Assembly: GCF_018332695.1 (NCBI RefSeq)
Contig: NZ_BOQN01000066.1
Location: 1 to 64,000 of the forward strand
Source of the DNA: Paractinoplanes toevensis
GTDB taxonomy: Bacteria; Actinomycetota; Actinomycetes; Mycobacteriales; Micromonosporaceae
DNA length: 64,000 nt
Reading direction: 5' to 3'
Shown: positions 8,403 through 19,097 of the stretch, in pieces
How the letters are laid out: each line of letters begins with the position of its first letter
How positions within the stretch are numbered: the first letter of the stretch is position 1
Program-made: the position numbers and the translations under genes
The notes under the pieces: generated by a model
The model's database searches: none
Seen by the model: only the letters and a program-made list of their open reading frames with translations
Told to the model about the DNA's origin: nothing

Positions 8403-9064
8403 TCCTGCCCACCGTGCTGCGTTCCGCCCTGCGGCCGCTGAGCCGGGTCGCCTTCCGGCCCGAGGTGCACGGCGTCGGAAACATCCCGGACCACGGGCCG
8501 GTCATTCTCGCCGCCAATCACCTGTCGTTCGTGGACAGTTTCCTCATTCCGCTGGTGACGCCGCGGCGGGTGTCGTTCCTGGCCAAGCAGGAGTATTTCC
8601 GGGCCGGCGGGCCCAAGCAGTGGGTGACCCGCAACTTCCTGACCGGGATCGACGCCATTCCGGTGCCGCGCGGCGGTTACCGGGCCGCGCAGGAGTCCCT
8701 GGAGATCGCGTTGCGGCTGCTCAAGGACGGCGGCGTGTTCGGCATCCACCCGGAGGGCAGCCGGTCACGGGACGGCCGGCTGTACCGGGGGCGCACCGGG
8801 GTGGCCTGGCTGGCGATCGCGTCGGGGGCGCCGGTGGTTCCGGTGGCGCTGGTCGGCACCGAGCGGATCCAGCCGGTGGGGGCGCGTTTCCCCCGGCCGG
8901 GAAAGGTCGTCGTGCACTTCGGGGAGCCGCTGCGCTTCACTCCCCCGGCCGACGGCAAGCAGGGGCCGGCCCGCCGCCGGGCCGCCGACGAGGTCATGGC
9001 GGCCATCGCGGCACTCTCCGGCCAGGAGATGGCGAACGAGTTCAACGAACTGTCAGCGGGCTGA
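8399..9064 (+). CDS. plsC: 1-acyl-sn-glycerol-3-phosphate acyltransferase
   Basis: 221 residues from the ATG that overlaps the tetR stop; longer in-frame starts would run inside tetR. The acyltransferase block I is NHLSFVD with His41 and Asp46, block III is PEGSRSRDG at about 112-120, and a later VPVALVGTERIQP segment matches block IV. PlsC-type enzymes acylate lysophosphatidic acid at the inner membrane during phospholipid synthesis. This copy lies under its own TetR and is probably an accessory, regulated acyltransferase rather than the main one. Its 3' end overlaps the convergent DUF4037 gene by 23 bp. Confidence 0.88.
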   Translation: MILPTVLRSALRPLSRVAFRPEVHGVGNIPDHGPVILAANHLSFVDSFLIPLVTPRRVSFLAKQEYFRAGGPKQWVTRNFLTGIDAIPVPRGGYRAAQESLEIALRLLKDGGVFGIHPEGSRSRDGRLYRGRTGVAWLAIASGAPVVPVALVGTERIQPVGARFPRPGKVVVHFGEPLRFTPPADGKQGPARRRAADEVMAAIAALSGQEMANEFNELSAG

Positions 9065-10001
9065 GGCCGAGCAGCGGAGCCGCCGCGCGGAACAGCGCGG
9101 GGTCGCCGAGCAGGTCGGTCGAGTCGACCGCCTGATCGATCGTGCCGGGCAGCCGGGGAATCGTGCCGTGCCGGACGCCGACGCGTTCCAGAACCCGCCG
9201 CAGCGCCGGGTCGGTTATCTCGGCGGTCAGCGCAACCGTGTAGCGGCCGGCATCCAGAACTCTGATGTCGCGGTCGTAGAACTGTCGCGGTGACGGATCC
9301 AGCGGCGGGCACAGGCCCAGCTCGTTGGTGGCGGCGGCGAGAGCGCTCGACGCCGTACCGATCAGGGCCTCCCGCTCCTGCCACGACGGAGCGGCCGGCG
9401 CGGCCGCCAGCGGTGGGCCGACGAGCGCCGCGATCGGAAGCTCGGCGAAGGCGCGGCCGAGCCACTTCGCGTAGGGCGCCCAGCGGCGCGAGACCAGGAA
9501 CGCCAGCCGGACCAGCTCGCGGGCCAGCCGGGCGGCCAGGATCCGGGAGCCCAGGTCGTCGCCGGTCGAGCCGGTACGGGCGACGAACGCCTCCTCCTGC
9601 GACACCTTCAGCCACCCGGCGGCGAGGGCGTAACGCCACACGTCGTCCGGGTACCAGGCGAGCGCCGTCCGGTAGCGGGCCAGCTCGCCGGCCGGATCGT
9701 GGAACACCGCACCCCGGGTCAGGCTGGCCAGCAGCTGGGTGGGGGTGAGCAGCCAGTCCGCGACGGTCACCCCGGCGGCCGGGTCGAAGCCCAGGATGCC
9801 GGTGAAGAACTCGCCGACGGTGTCCCGGTCGGGGCGGAACACCTGCACCCGCGGCCCGAAGTCGTGGTCCGGCGACACCTCGTCGTCGTACCCCAGCACC
9901 TCGGACCCCGGCCCGAGCAAGGCTGCCGCGTGCGGCACCCCGGCCAGCCCCGGCGCCACCCGGTCGACGTAGTACCGCCGTGCGATCTCGATCCCGTTCA
10001 T
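9042..10001 (-). CDS. DUF4037 nucleotidyltransferase-like protein
   Basis: 319 residues. LLGPGSEVLGYDDEVSPDHDFGPRVQVF near residues 28-55 shows a Gly-Ser followed by Asp-His-Asp, an OmpR-independent nucleotidyltransferase-like core as found in DUF4037 proteins. The remaining helical half ends in the convergent overlap with plsC. Reaction and substrate are unknown; nucleotide transfer to a small molecule or RNA is possible. No operon partner is visible. Confidence 0.75.
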   Translation of the reverse strand: MNGIEIARRYYVDRVAPGLAGVPHAAALLGPGSEVLGYDDEVSPDHDFGPRVQVFRPDRDTVGEFFTGILGFDPAAGVTVADWLLTPTQLLASLTRGAVFHDPAGELARYRTALAWYPDDVWRYALAAGWLKVSQEEAFVARTGSTGDDLGSRILAARLARELVRLAFLVSRRWAPYAKWLGRAFAELPIAALVGPPLAAAPAAPSWQEREALIGTASSALAAATNELGLCPPLDPSPRQFYDRDIRVLDAGRYTVALTAEITDPALRRVLERVGVRHGTIPRLPGTIDQAVDSTDLLGDPALFRAAAPLLGLSPLTVR

Positions 10002-10099
10002 CCCACCAGAGGTACCACCGCACGCCGAGTGCGTCTTCGGTGGCGAAGCCGGGGGGAACGTCGGACGGGCACCCGCACGAACCGATCAGACGGGCCGTG

Positions 10100-10918
10100 A
10101 TGAGCAGAACTCTCCTGCGGCGTCTCGCCACGATGGTGGTCTCGGTCGCGCTGATCGGCGCGCCGGCGCCCACCGCGGCCGCCCGCCCGGCCGGCGAGCG
10201 GGCCGGGCCGTGGCGGGTGATGCCGCTGGGTGACTCGATCACGTTCGGGGTGGGGTCGCCGAGTTTCGACGGCTACCGCACCGCGCTGCGCCGGTGGCTG
10301 GCCGCCGACGGGGTGGGCGTCGACTACGTGGGCTCGATGCGCAGCGGCACCGGGCCGGACCGGGACAACGAAGGCCACAAGGGCTGGACCATCGCGCAGA
10401 TCGCCGCGCGGGTGGACGGCTGGCTGGCCACCTACCGGCCGGACGTGATCCTGCTGCACATCGGCACCAACGACATGGTGCGCGGCGTGCCGGACGCGCC
10501 GCGGCGACTCGACCGGCTCCTCGACCGGATCGCCGCCGCCCGGCCGGACGCCCAGGTGTTCGTCGCGCGGATCGTCGGGATCGCCGACGACCGGGGGGTG
10601 GGGACGCGGATGCGGCGGACCGCGGCCTACAACGCGGCGGTCGCCCGGATCGTGGCGGGCAAGGGTGCGCGGTTCCACCTGGTCGACCAGAGCGACGTGC
10701 GCGGCATCGACATGTGGAACCGGGAGCACCCGAACGACTACGGCTACCGGAAGATGGCCTGGAACTGGTACCGCGCGATGCGGCCGGCGGGCCGTCCGGC
10801 GGCCGACGACCCGTACCGGGCCCGGGAGGCGACCCGCTGCAGCGCGAAGCTGGGCTGTCACACCTGGTACCGCACGACCGGCGGGCGGTGGATCACCGCC
10901 GGTCAGGCCGACGGCTGA
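10100..10918 (+). CDS. Secreted SGNH/GDSL hydrolase
   Basis: 272 residues from the ATG at 10100. The signal peptide (LLRRLATMVVSVALIGAPAP) ends at an Ala-Ala-Ala site near residue 28. The four SGNH blocks are visible: GDSITFG with nucleophile Ser46, a Gly-containing block II (EGHKGWTIAQI), HIGTND for block III, and EHPNDYGY supplying the Asp/His pair. Members are esterases that remove acetyl or other acyl groups from polysaccharides, peptidoglycan or small esters. The C-terminal extension contains two Cys (CSAKLGC) that could form a disulphide. Substrate is not deducible. Confidence 0.85.
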   Translation: MSRTLLRRLATMVVSVALIGAPAPTAAARPAGERAGPWRVMPLGDSITFGVGSPSFDGYRTALRRWLAADGVGVDYVGSMRSGTGPDRDNEGHKGWTIAQIAARVDGWLATYRPDVILLHIGTNDMVRGVPDAPRRLDRLLDRIAAARPDAQVFVARIVGIADDRGVGTRMRRTAAYNAAVARIVAGKGARFHLVDQSDVRGIDMWNREHPNDYGYRKMAWNWYRAMRPAGRPAADDPYRAREATRCSAKLGCHTWYRTTGGRWITAGQADG

Positions 10919-10968
10919 GCTCGGTCATTCGGCCTCCCCGCGCCGCGTTCCTTGGCGACCATGGAGGC

Positions 10969-12399
10969 ATGGGTCGACTGCTGCGCGTCGAGGGGCTCGT
11001 GCCGGTCACCGGGGTGCTGGCGTTCCTGCTGCTCTTCGGTGCGCTCGGCGGGCCCGCCGACCCGTCGCCGCAGGCCCGGTGGGTCGGTCTCGGTGCGTTG
11101 CTGGCGCCGGCCGTGATGGCGTACGCCCATCGCGGTGCCGCCGCCTGGGCCGGAGTGCTCGCCGCGGTGGTGTGGACGGCACTGGCCGGCAGCGTGGCCA
11201 CGGCGCTGGTCGGATGGACGTACGCCCTGGTCGCCATCGCCCTCACCCGCCGCGACCGGTCCCCGATGACCGCGCCGGTCCCGCGCCGGCAGCCGCCGGC
11301 GCCGGCCGGCCTGCCGCACGTGGCGGTCCCGGCCGAGGCCGCCGGCTTCACCCTCCTCGTGCTGGCCATGGCGGGCTTCGTCGCCGTCCTCACCGAAAAA
11401 GCGCCGAGCTCCTGGCTGACCGGCGTGATCGCCGCGTTCGGGCTGGGGTGCGCGCTGCTGGCCCGGGTCGTCGCGCAGCGCGCCGAGCTGCGCCGGCTGT
11501 TCGGCACCGCCCAGCCGGTGCACGCGGTGCGGGTGGTCGAGCAGCCGGGCTTCCTGCACGTGCTGCTGCCGGAGCCGGGCGGGCTGCTGGCCCTGGAGTT
11601 CGCGTTCGACGTGGCCGAGGACGCGTTCTGGGTCGACGACGACGAGGACCCGCACACCCATCCGGCCACCCTGTACGGCGATCCGCGGCCGGGCGCCTGG
11701 TGCACGGTGGAGGTGCGCGGCCGGGTGCACGTGCCGGTGGGTCCGGTCGGCGCGGTGATCGAGGTGGCCTACGACGCGGTGCAGGGGCTGCCCCGCGAGG
11801 TCGAGGACGACGAGGAGCAGCTGGTCGATCCGGACGCGCTGCTGCCGGCCGACCGGGGGGACGCGTTCGAGTGCCGGGAGCACCGGATCGCGCCGCAGCG
11901 CGCGTGGGCCGCGACGATCGCGATCGGGCTGGGCGGTGCGCTCGCCGCCGGCGAGCTGGCCCAGCTGGCCGGGCTGCCGGCGGCGGCGCTGGGCGCGGTA
12001 ACCGCGGTGGCGGCGGCCGGCGGGTACGAGTTCGGCTGGCGCACCCAGTTGCGGCCGCGGCTGCGCTGGCATGCGGGCGGGGTGGCGGCGGTCGGTTTCC
12101 ACGGCCCGGACCGGCAGCCGTGGGCGACCGACAGCGCGGTGGTGCACGACGATGCCGGCACGGTGCTGCTGACCGCGGGCGAGTCGGTATTGACCGTGCC
12201 GGTGCCGCCGCCGTGGCCGTCGGCGCAGAGCCAGCGCAGTGCCGATCAGCTCGTGGCGGCGTTGCGGGTGGCCCGCAACCAGTCGTTCGCGATCAGCCCG
12301 CTACCTCCGCCGCCGGAGATCGACCTGCCGCGCCGGCCGCTGCCGCTCTTCGCAGCCTGGTTGCTCTCCGTTGTGCTCACCGTGCTCATCCTGGGTTGA
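10969..12399 (+). CDS. Multi-pass membrane protein of unknown function
   Basis: 476 residues from an ATG preceded by GGAGGC. Four or five hydrophobic segments lie in the first 165 residues (for example VPVTGVLAFLLLFGALGG and WAGVLAAVVWTALAGSVATALV). A soluble domain of about 150 residues rich in Asp/Glu (AEDAFWVDDDEDPHTHP) follows, then two more hydrophobic stretches and a C-terminal anchor (LFAAWLLSVVLTVLILG). I do not recognise a family. The acidic middle domain alternating with membrane spans could face either side. It stands alone between the SGNH hydrolase and the molybdenum hydroxylase genes. Confidence 0.7.
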   Translation: MGRLLRVEGLVPVTGVLAFLLLFGALGGPADPSPQARWVGLGALLAPAVMAYAHRGAAAWAGVLAAVVWTALAGSVATALVGWTYALVAIALTRRDRSPMTAPVPRRQPPAPAGLPHVAVPAEAAGFTLLVLAMAGFVAVLTEKAPSSWLTGVIAAFGLGCALLARVVAQRAELRRLFGTAQPVHAVRVVEQPGFLHVLLPEPGGLLALEFAFDVAEDAFWVDDDEDPHTHPATLYGDPRPGAWCTVEVRGRVHVPVGPVGAVIEVAYDAVQGLPREVEDDEEQLVDPDALLPADRGDAFECREHRIAPQRAWAATIAIGLGGALAAGELAQLAGLPAAALGAVTAVAAAGGYEFGWRTQLRPRLRWHAGGVAAVGFHGPDRQPWATDSAVVHDDAGTVLLTAGESVLTVPVPPPWPSAQSQRSADQLVAALRVARNQSFAISPLPPPPEIDLPRRPLPLFAAWLLSVVLTVLILG

Positions 12400-12437
12400 G
12401 GCGAAGATCTGAAACACAATTCGCGTAGCGTAACTAC

Positions 12438-13217
12438 GTGGATCTGAACACTGTCACGGAAGTGATCAGCCCAGCCGAGCCGGGCCAGTGGCGCCCGGGC
12501 GACGCCTGGCTGGGTGGGGGGACGGTGTTGTTCGCGGAGCCTCGGCCACACCTGAGCCGGCTGCTCGATCTGGCCGCCGCGGGCTGGCCGGCGCTCACGC
12601 TGCGCGACGACGTTCTGGAGATCGCGGCCACCTGCACGATCGCCGAGCTGGCGGCCGCCGGTTACGAGATCGCGCGGCAGTGCTGTCAGGCGTTCCTGGC
12701 CTCGTTCAAGATCTGGAACATGGCGACGGTCGGCGGGAACCTGTGCGCGGCGCTGCCGGCCGGGCCGATGATCGCGCTGGGTGCGGCACTGGACGGGGTC
12801 TGCCTGCTGCTCGGCCCGGACGGCGCGCGCGAGGTGCCGGTGGCCGACTTCGTGACCGGGGACGGCACGACCGTGCTGGCCGAGGGCGAGTTGTTGCGGT
12901 CGATCACGGTTCCGGCGTCGGCACTGAACGCACCTTTTGCGCTGCGGCAGGGCTCGCTGCACACTCATGGCCGGTCCGGGGTGCTCCTGATCGGCCGACG
13001 CACGTTGGATGGCCTGAGCCTCACGGTAACCGCGGCGACAAAACGCCCATACGTTCTGCGCTTCCCCAGCATGCCGAGCGCCGAGGTCGTGCAGATCGCG
13101 TTGACGGAGCGAATTCCCATTGACGCCTACGTATCGGACATCCATGGTTTGCCGGCCTGGCGACGCCACCTGACCAGGCGCTACGCGGAGGAGATCCGGC
13201 AGGAGCTGGCCGCATGA
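12438..13217 (+). CDS. FAD-binding subunit of a molybdenum hydroxylase (CoxM/XdhB-like)
   Basis: 259 residues from a GTG. There is no ribosome site, but a TAGCGT hexamer ends 7 bp upstream, compatible with a leaderless message. The family signatures are LGGGTVLFAEPRP (first FAD loop) and NMATVGGNLCAALPAGPMI (second FAD/pyrophosphate loop, around residues 94-112). The subunit passes electrons from the iron-sulphur clusters to FAD and then to NAD or another acceptor. Its stop overlaps the start of the catalytic subunit (ATGA), so the two proteins are translationally coupled. At 259 residues it is somewhat short for the family and has a compact C-terminal domain. Confidence 0.85.
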   Translation: MDLNTVTEVISPAEPGQWRPGDAWLGGGTVLFAEPRPHLSRLLDLAAAGWPALTLRDDVLEIAATCTIAELAAAGYEIARQCCQAFLASFKIWNMATVGGNLCAALPAGPMIALGAALDGVCLLLGPDGAREVPVADFVTGDGTTVLAEGELLRSITVPASALNAPFALRQGSLHTHGRSGVLLIGRRTLDGLSLTVTAATKRPYVLRFPSMPSAEVVQIALTERIPIDAYVSDIHGLPAWRRHLTRRYAEEIRQELAA

Positions 13218-15856
13218 GGATCAACGGGACCGACCACGAGCAGGCTCCCCGGCCCGGCCAGTGCCTGCGCACCTACCTGCGCGAACAGGGTTGCTTCGGG
13301 GTCAAGAAGGGCTGCGACACCGGTGACTGCGGCGCCTGCACGGTGCACGTCGACGGTGCACCGGTGCACTCCTGCGTCTACCCGGCGTTCCGGGCGGCCG
13401 ACAGGACCGTCACCACGGTGGAGGGCCTGGCCGGCCCGGACGGCCTGCACCCGGTCCAGCAGGCGTTCCTCGACGCGCAGGGATTCCAGTGCGGCTTCTG
13501 CACGGCCGGTCTGATCATGACGACCGCCGCGCTCACCGACGACCAGCGCGCCGACCTCTCCCGCTCTTTCAAAGGCAACCTCTGCCGGTGTACGGGCTAT
13601 CGCGCCATCGCCGACGCGGTGGCCGGCGTGGTGAACGCGGCCGAGCCGGCCCCCGGCACGGCGGTCGGGTCCAGCCTCGGCGCCCCGGCCGGCCCGCAGG
13701 TGGTGACCGGCACCGCCCGCTACACGTTCGACCTGGACGTGCCGGGGCTGCTGCACATGAAGGTGCTGCGCTCCCCGCACGCCCACGCCCGCATCGCCGC
13801 GGTCGCCACCGAGGCCGCCCTGTCGGTGCCCGGCGTCGTCGCGGTGTTCACCCACGCCGACGACCCGGGCAAGCTGTTCTCCACCGCCCAGCACGAGAAC
13901 GTGTCCGAGGACCCGGCCGACACCCGCGTCCTGGACGAGGTGGTCCGCTTCGCCGGCCAGCGCGTCGCCGCGGTCGTGGCCACGTCGGAGGCGGCGGCCG
14001 AGGCCGGGTGCCGGGCGATCACCGTCGAGTACGACCTGCTGCCGCCGGTGTTCACGCCGGCCGCGGCGATGGCGCCGGACGCACCCCGCCTGCACGCGGC
14101 CGAGCGCAACGTGATCGGTGAGCTGCACGACGAGATGGGCGACGTGACGGCCGGGTTCGCCGAGGCCGACGCCGTCTACGAGCAGACCTTCACCTCCGGG
14201 CGGGTGCAGCACGCCAGCCTGGAGACACACGGCGCGGTCGGCTGGCTCGACGACGACGGCCGCCTGGTGATCCGCAGCAGCACGCAGACCCCGTTCCTGA
14301 CCCGGCGGGAGGTCGCGTCGCTGTTCGACCTGCCCCCGGCGAAGGTGCGGGTGATCGCCGGCCGGGTCGGCGGCGGCTTCGGCGGCAAGCAGGAGATGCT
14401 GGTCGAGGACCTGGTCGCGCTGGCCGTGCTGCGGCTGGGCCGGCCGGTGAAATGGGAGTACACCCGGGCCGAGCAGTTCACCGGCGCCACCACCCGGCAT
14501 CCCTTCGAGGTCACCCTCAAGGCCGGGGCCAAGGCCGACGGCACGCTCACCGCGCTGCAGCTCCAGGTCGTGGTCAACACCGGGGCGTACGGGAACCACG
14601 GCCCGTCGGTGATGTTCCACGGCTGCCACGAGTCCCTCGCGGTGTACCGCTGCGCCAACAAGAAGACCGACGCGGTCTGCACCTACACCACCACCGTCCC
14701 GGCCGGCGCGTTCCGCGGCTACGGCCTCGGCCAGGTGTCGTTCGCGGTCGAGTCGGTGCTCGACGAACTGGCCCGGATGCTCGGCCTCGACCCGATCGCC
14801 GTGCGGGAACGCAACATCGTCCGGGCCGGCGAGCCGCTGCTCGCCCCGGGCGACCACGTCGACGACCTGTCCATCGCCAGCTACGGCCTGGACCAGTGCC
14901 TGGAGCACGTCCGGGCGGCGGCCCGTGCCCCGGTGCCGCCGGTGCCGGACGGCTGGCTGGTCGGCGACGGTATGGCGATGGCGATGATCGCGGCCGGCCC
15001 GCCGGGTGGCCACTTCGCCGACGCCACCGTGACCCTGCTGCCCGACGGCCGGTACGAGCTCGCCGTCGGCACCGCCGAGTTCGGCAACGGCAGCACCACC
15101 GTGCACGCCCAGATCGCCGCGGACGTCCTGCACACCACGCCGGACCGGATCAGCGTGCGGCAGTCCGACACCGACGTGGTGGGGCACGACACCGGCGCGT
15201 TCGCCTCGACCGGCGTGGTGGTGGCCGGCAAGGCGGTCCTCGCGGCGGCCCGCGATCTGCACGCCGCCATCCTCGATGCGGCCGGCGGCACCGGGCTGAC
15301 CGTGGACGCCGTGGTGGGCGGGCCGACCCTCAAGGAGGTCGCGGCCAAGGCCGGCCGGCCGCTCACCGGCCACGGCCACTTCGACGGTACGCCGCGGTCG
15401 GTCGCGTTCAACGTCCAGTGGTTCCGGGTGGCGGTCGACCCGCACACCGGCGATCTGCGCATCCTCGGCAGCGTGCACGGCGCCGACGCGGGCACCGTGC
15501 TCAACCCGCTGCAGTGCCGCGGCCAGATCGAGGGCGGGGTGGCGCAGGCGCTCGGCTCGACCCTGGCCGAGCACGTCGACATCGACGCGGACGGCCGGGT
15601 CACCACGACCGGGTTCCGGCAGTACCACCTGCCCACGTTCGCCGACACACCGCGCACCGAGGTGCTGTTCGCCGCGACCGACGACGCGATCGGCCCGCTC
15701 GGCGCCAAGTCGATGAGCGAGAGCCCGTACAACCCGGTCGCCCCGGCCATGGCCAACGCGCTGCGCGACGCCACCGGGGTCCGCTTCACCGACCTGCCGT
15801 TCACCCGGGACCGTATCTGGGCCGGCCTGGAACGGGCGGTCCGGACCGGCCACTAG
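13214..15856 (+). CDS. Fused 2Fe-2S and molybdopterin subunits of a xanthine-dehydrogenase-family enzyme
   Basis: 880 residues combining what are usually two subunits. The plant-type 2Fe-2S cluster uses Cys34, 39, 42 and 54; the second cluster uses Cys93, 96, 124 and 126 (CGFCTAG and CRCTGY). From about residue 165 the molybdopterin part begins (GTARYTFDLDVPGLLHMKVLRSPHAHARI), with GRVGGGFGGKQE, FRGYGLGQ and a final GAKSMSESPYNPVAPAMANAL that holds the catalytic Glu region. It hydroxylates purines, aldehydes or heteroaromatics using water. The substrate cannot be told from sequence. It ends in a CTAG shared with the convergent kinase gene. No XdhC-type maturation gene is in the window. Confidence 0.87.
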   Translation: MRINGTDHEQAPRPGQCLRTYLREQGCFGVKKGCDTGDCGACTVHVDGAPVHSCVYPAFRAADRTVTTVEGLAGPDGLHPVQQAFLDAQGFQCGFCTAGLIMTTAALTDDQRADLSRSFKGNLCRCTGYRAIADAVAGVVNAAEPAPGTAVGSSLGAPAGPQVVTGTARYTFDLDVPGLLHMKVLRSPHAHARIAAVATEAALSVPGVVAVFTHADDPGKLFSTAQHENVSEDPADTRVLDEVVRFAGQRVAAVVATSEAAAEAGCRAITVEYDLLPPVFTPAAAMAPDAPRLHAAERNVIGELHDEMGDVTAGFAEADAVYEQTFTSGRVQHASLETHGAVGWLDDDGRLVIRSSTQTPFLTRREVASLFDLPPAKVRVIAGRVGGGFGGKQEMLVEDLVALAVLRLGRPVKWEYTRAEQFTGATTRHPFEVTLKAGAKADGTLTALQLQVVVNTGAYGNHGPSVMFHGCHESLAVYRCANKKTDAVCTYTTTVPAGAFRGYGLGQVSFAVESVLDELARMLGLDPIAVRERNIVRAGEPLLAPGDHVDDLSIASYGLDQCLEHVRAAARAPVPPVPDGWLVGDGMAMAMIAAGPPGGHFADATVTLLPDGRYELAVGTAEFGNGSTTVHAQIAADVLHTTPDRISVRQSDTDVVGHDTGAFASTGVVVAGKAVLAAARDLHAAILDAAGGTGLTVDAVVGGPTLKEVAAKAGRPLTGHGHFDGTPRSVAFNVQWFRVAVDPHTGDLRILGSVHGADAGTVLNPLQCRGQIEGGVAQALGSTLAEHVDIDADGRVTTTGFRQYHLPTFADTPRTEVLFAATDDAIGPLGAKSMSESPYNPVAPAMANALRDATGVRFTDLPFTRDRIWAGLERAVRTGH

Positions 15857-17792
15857 GAATTGGCCTCCGCGGTGACCAGGGCGGGCAGCAGCACCGTGAA
15901 GGTCGATCCGTGGCCCACCTCGGAGCGGACCGAGACGGTGCCGCCGTGCTCGGAGACGATGTTGCGGACGATCGCCAGCCCCAGGCCGGGGCCCTGCACC
16001 GCCTGGTCCATCGCGTTGGCGGCCCGGTGGAACGGGGTGAACAGGCCGGACAGGTCGTCGGCCGGGATGCCCATGCCGGTGTCGGTGACCGTGACGACCG
16101 CGTTCGGGCCGTCCACGGTCAGGCGCAGCTCGAACCGGCCGCCGGACGGCGTGAACTTGATCGCGTTGTCGACCAGCTTGCGCAGCGCCCGCTCCAGCTG
16201 CACGCCGTCGCCGCGCACCCACGCCTCGTCGACCTCGAGCACGCTCTCCACGTTCTTGGCGCCGGCCGCCGCGGCCACCTCGTCGTGCACGGCGGTGACC
16301 ATCGCGGCCAGGTCGACCGGCGCCGGCTCGGCGCCGATCCACTCGTTGTCGCGGTCCAGCAGCAGCAGGTCGGCCACGGTGGCCTGCAGCCGGTGCGCGT
16401 TACGCAGGATCGCGGCGAGGCTGCGCTCCTGGATCGGGGTCAGCTCGCCCGGCTCGGCGTCGCTGAGCATCTCGGTGTAGCCGAGGATGCTGGTCAGCGG
16501 GGTCCGCAGCTCGTGCGTGACGGTCGAGACGAAGACGTCCTTCTGCTCGTCGAGCACCCGCAGTTCGCTGATCAGCCGGGACTGGCGCAGCTGGAAACGC
16601 TGCTGGTGGAGCGAGTGGTCGATCTCCCGGCCGATCCCGGCCAGCGCCGACCGCTCGTCCTCGGTCCACTCCGGCCGGTCCGGGCGCAGCACCAGCACCA
16701 ACCCGGGCGGGCAGTCGTCGTCGCCGCTGAGCGGCACCGCGAGACCGCCCGGCAGGCCGGGCACGTCGCAGGCCTGGCCCGGCCGGCCGGCCCGGATCCG
16801 CCGGACCAGCTCGCGGTCCAGCTCGGGCGCGCTCTCCGGCCAGCTGACCGCGAACGTGGCGCCCCGGAAGACGGTGCAGCGGCCGTAGACGGCCTCGGCA
16901 CCGAGTGCGGCACCGATCATCCGGGCCAGCCGGCGCCCGGTCTCGGCCGGGTCCGCCCGCTTGGTGCGCAGCTCGGCCGCGACCCGCTGGCGCAGCTCGC
17001 CGGTGCTGACCCGGGCCTGCTCGGCGGTGAGCAGCCGCTCGATCTCGCCGGCCAGGTCGTTGAGGGTGCCGATGACCGCCCGCATCTCGGCCGGGCCGGT
17101 CTCCTCGGCACGGGCGCCGCGCTCACCCTCGGCGAGCCGGCGCAGCGTGTGCCGGATGTGCTCGACCGGTTGCAGCAGGTGCCGCTGGTGCAGGAAGGCC
17201 AGGCCGAGGCCGGTGATCAGGACCAGTACGGCGAGGCCGGCGAAGAGCAGCTGCACCCGGTTGGTGGTGCTCCGGTCGGCGGCGACCATCCGCTCGTGCT
17301 CGGCGTTGACGGCCGCGGTCACCGCGGCGTTGGCGGTCCGGACGTCGTCGAAGAGCACCCGCCCCCGCGCGGCCCGGTCGGCGTCGGTGTCGACGATGCC
17401 GGCGTTGACGATCGGGATCCCGTACGCGTAAAGCCATTGTTCCGCCGCCGCGCGCTCCGCCCGGACCAGATCGATGATCCCGGCGTCGCCGGCCCGGGCG
17501 GCGAGCCGGTCCAGCTCGACGAACGCGCCCCGCCGGCCGCTCTCGTAGGGCTGGAGGTAGTCACGGTCCGCGGTCAGCTGGAAGCCGCGTACGCCGGTCT
17601 CGGCGTCGGTCATGTCCTGCAGCACCGACCGGTTGGAGTCGAGCATCCACTCGATCTTCGCGACCCGTTCCGCGTGGCCGGCCTGCAGCCGGTCCCCGAC
17701 CACCAGTTGCAGGCTCACCAGGGCGAGGAACAGGACACACAGCACCACGAACCCACTCGCGACGCGCCGCCTGAGGTTGAACGTCCGGTGGT

Positions 17793-17796
<4 letters not shown>
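15853..17796 (-). CDS. Membrane histidine kinase with CHASE3-type sensor
   Basis: 647 residues from the ATG overlapping the stop of the upstream kinase. TM1 (VASGFVVLCVLFLALVSLQL) leads into a CHASE3-like extracytoplasmic domain (about residues 35-170, with DAETGVRGFQLTADRDYLQPY). TM2 (LFAGLAVLVLITGLGLAFL) is followed by HAMP, a GAF-like region, HisKA with FVSTVTHELRTPLTSILGYTEM (phospho-acceptor His) and an HATPase with VDNAIKFTPSGG and GMGIP. CHASE3 kinases sense unknown extracellular cues. Its partner kinase precedes it and no response regulator is encoded alongside, so signals may go to a distant regulator. Confidence 0.9.
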
Positions 17797-19047
<1,251 letters not shown>

Positions 19048-19058
<11 letters not shown>

Positions 19059-19086
19059 CTCGCTAAATTCGGCAGGTGACCACCCG
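19048..19086. promoter_or_regulatory. 39-bp inverted repeat over the start of the kinase operon
   Basis: CGGGTGGTCACCT (19048-19060) and AGGTGACCACCCG (19074-19086) are exact 13-bp arms around a 13-bp spacer. The inner arm includes the GTG of the GAF kinase. It may be an operator or an RNA hairpin that hides the start codon. It could also terminate transcription from the upstream penicillin-binding protein gene. Confidence 0.65.
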
Positions 19087-19097
19087 ATCCTGAGTTT

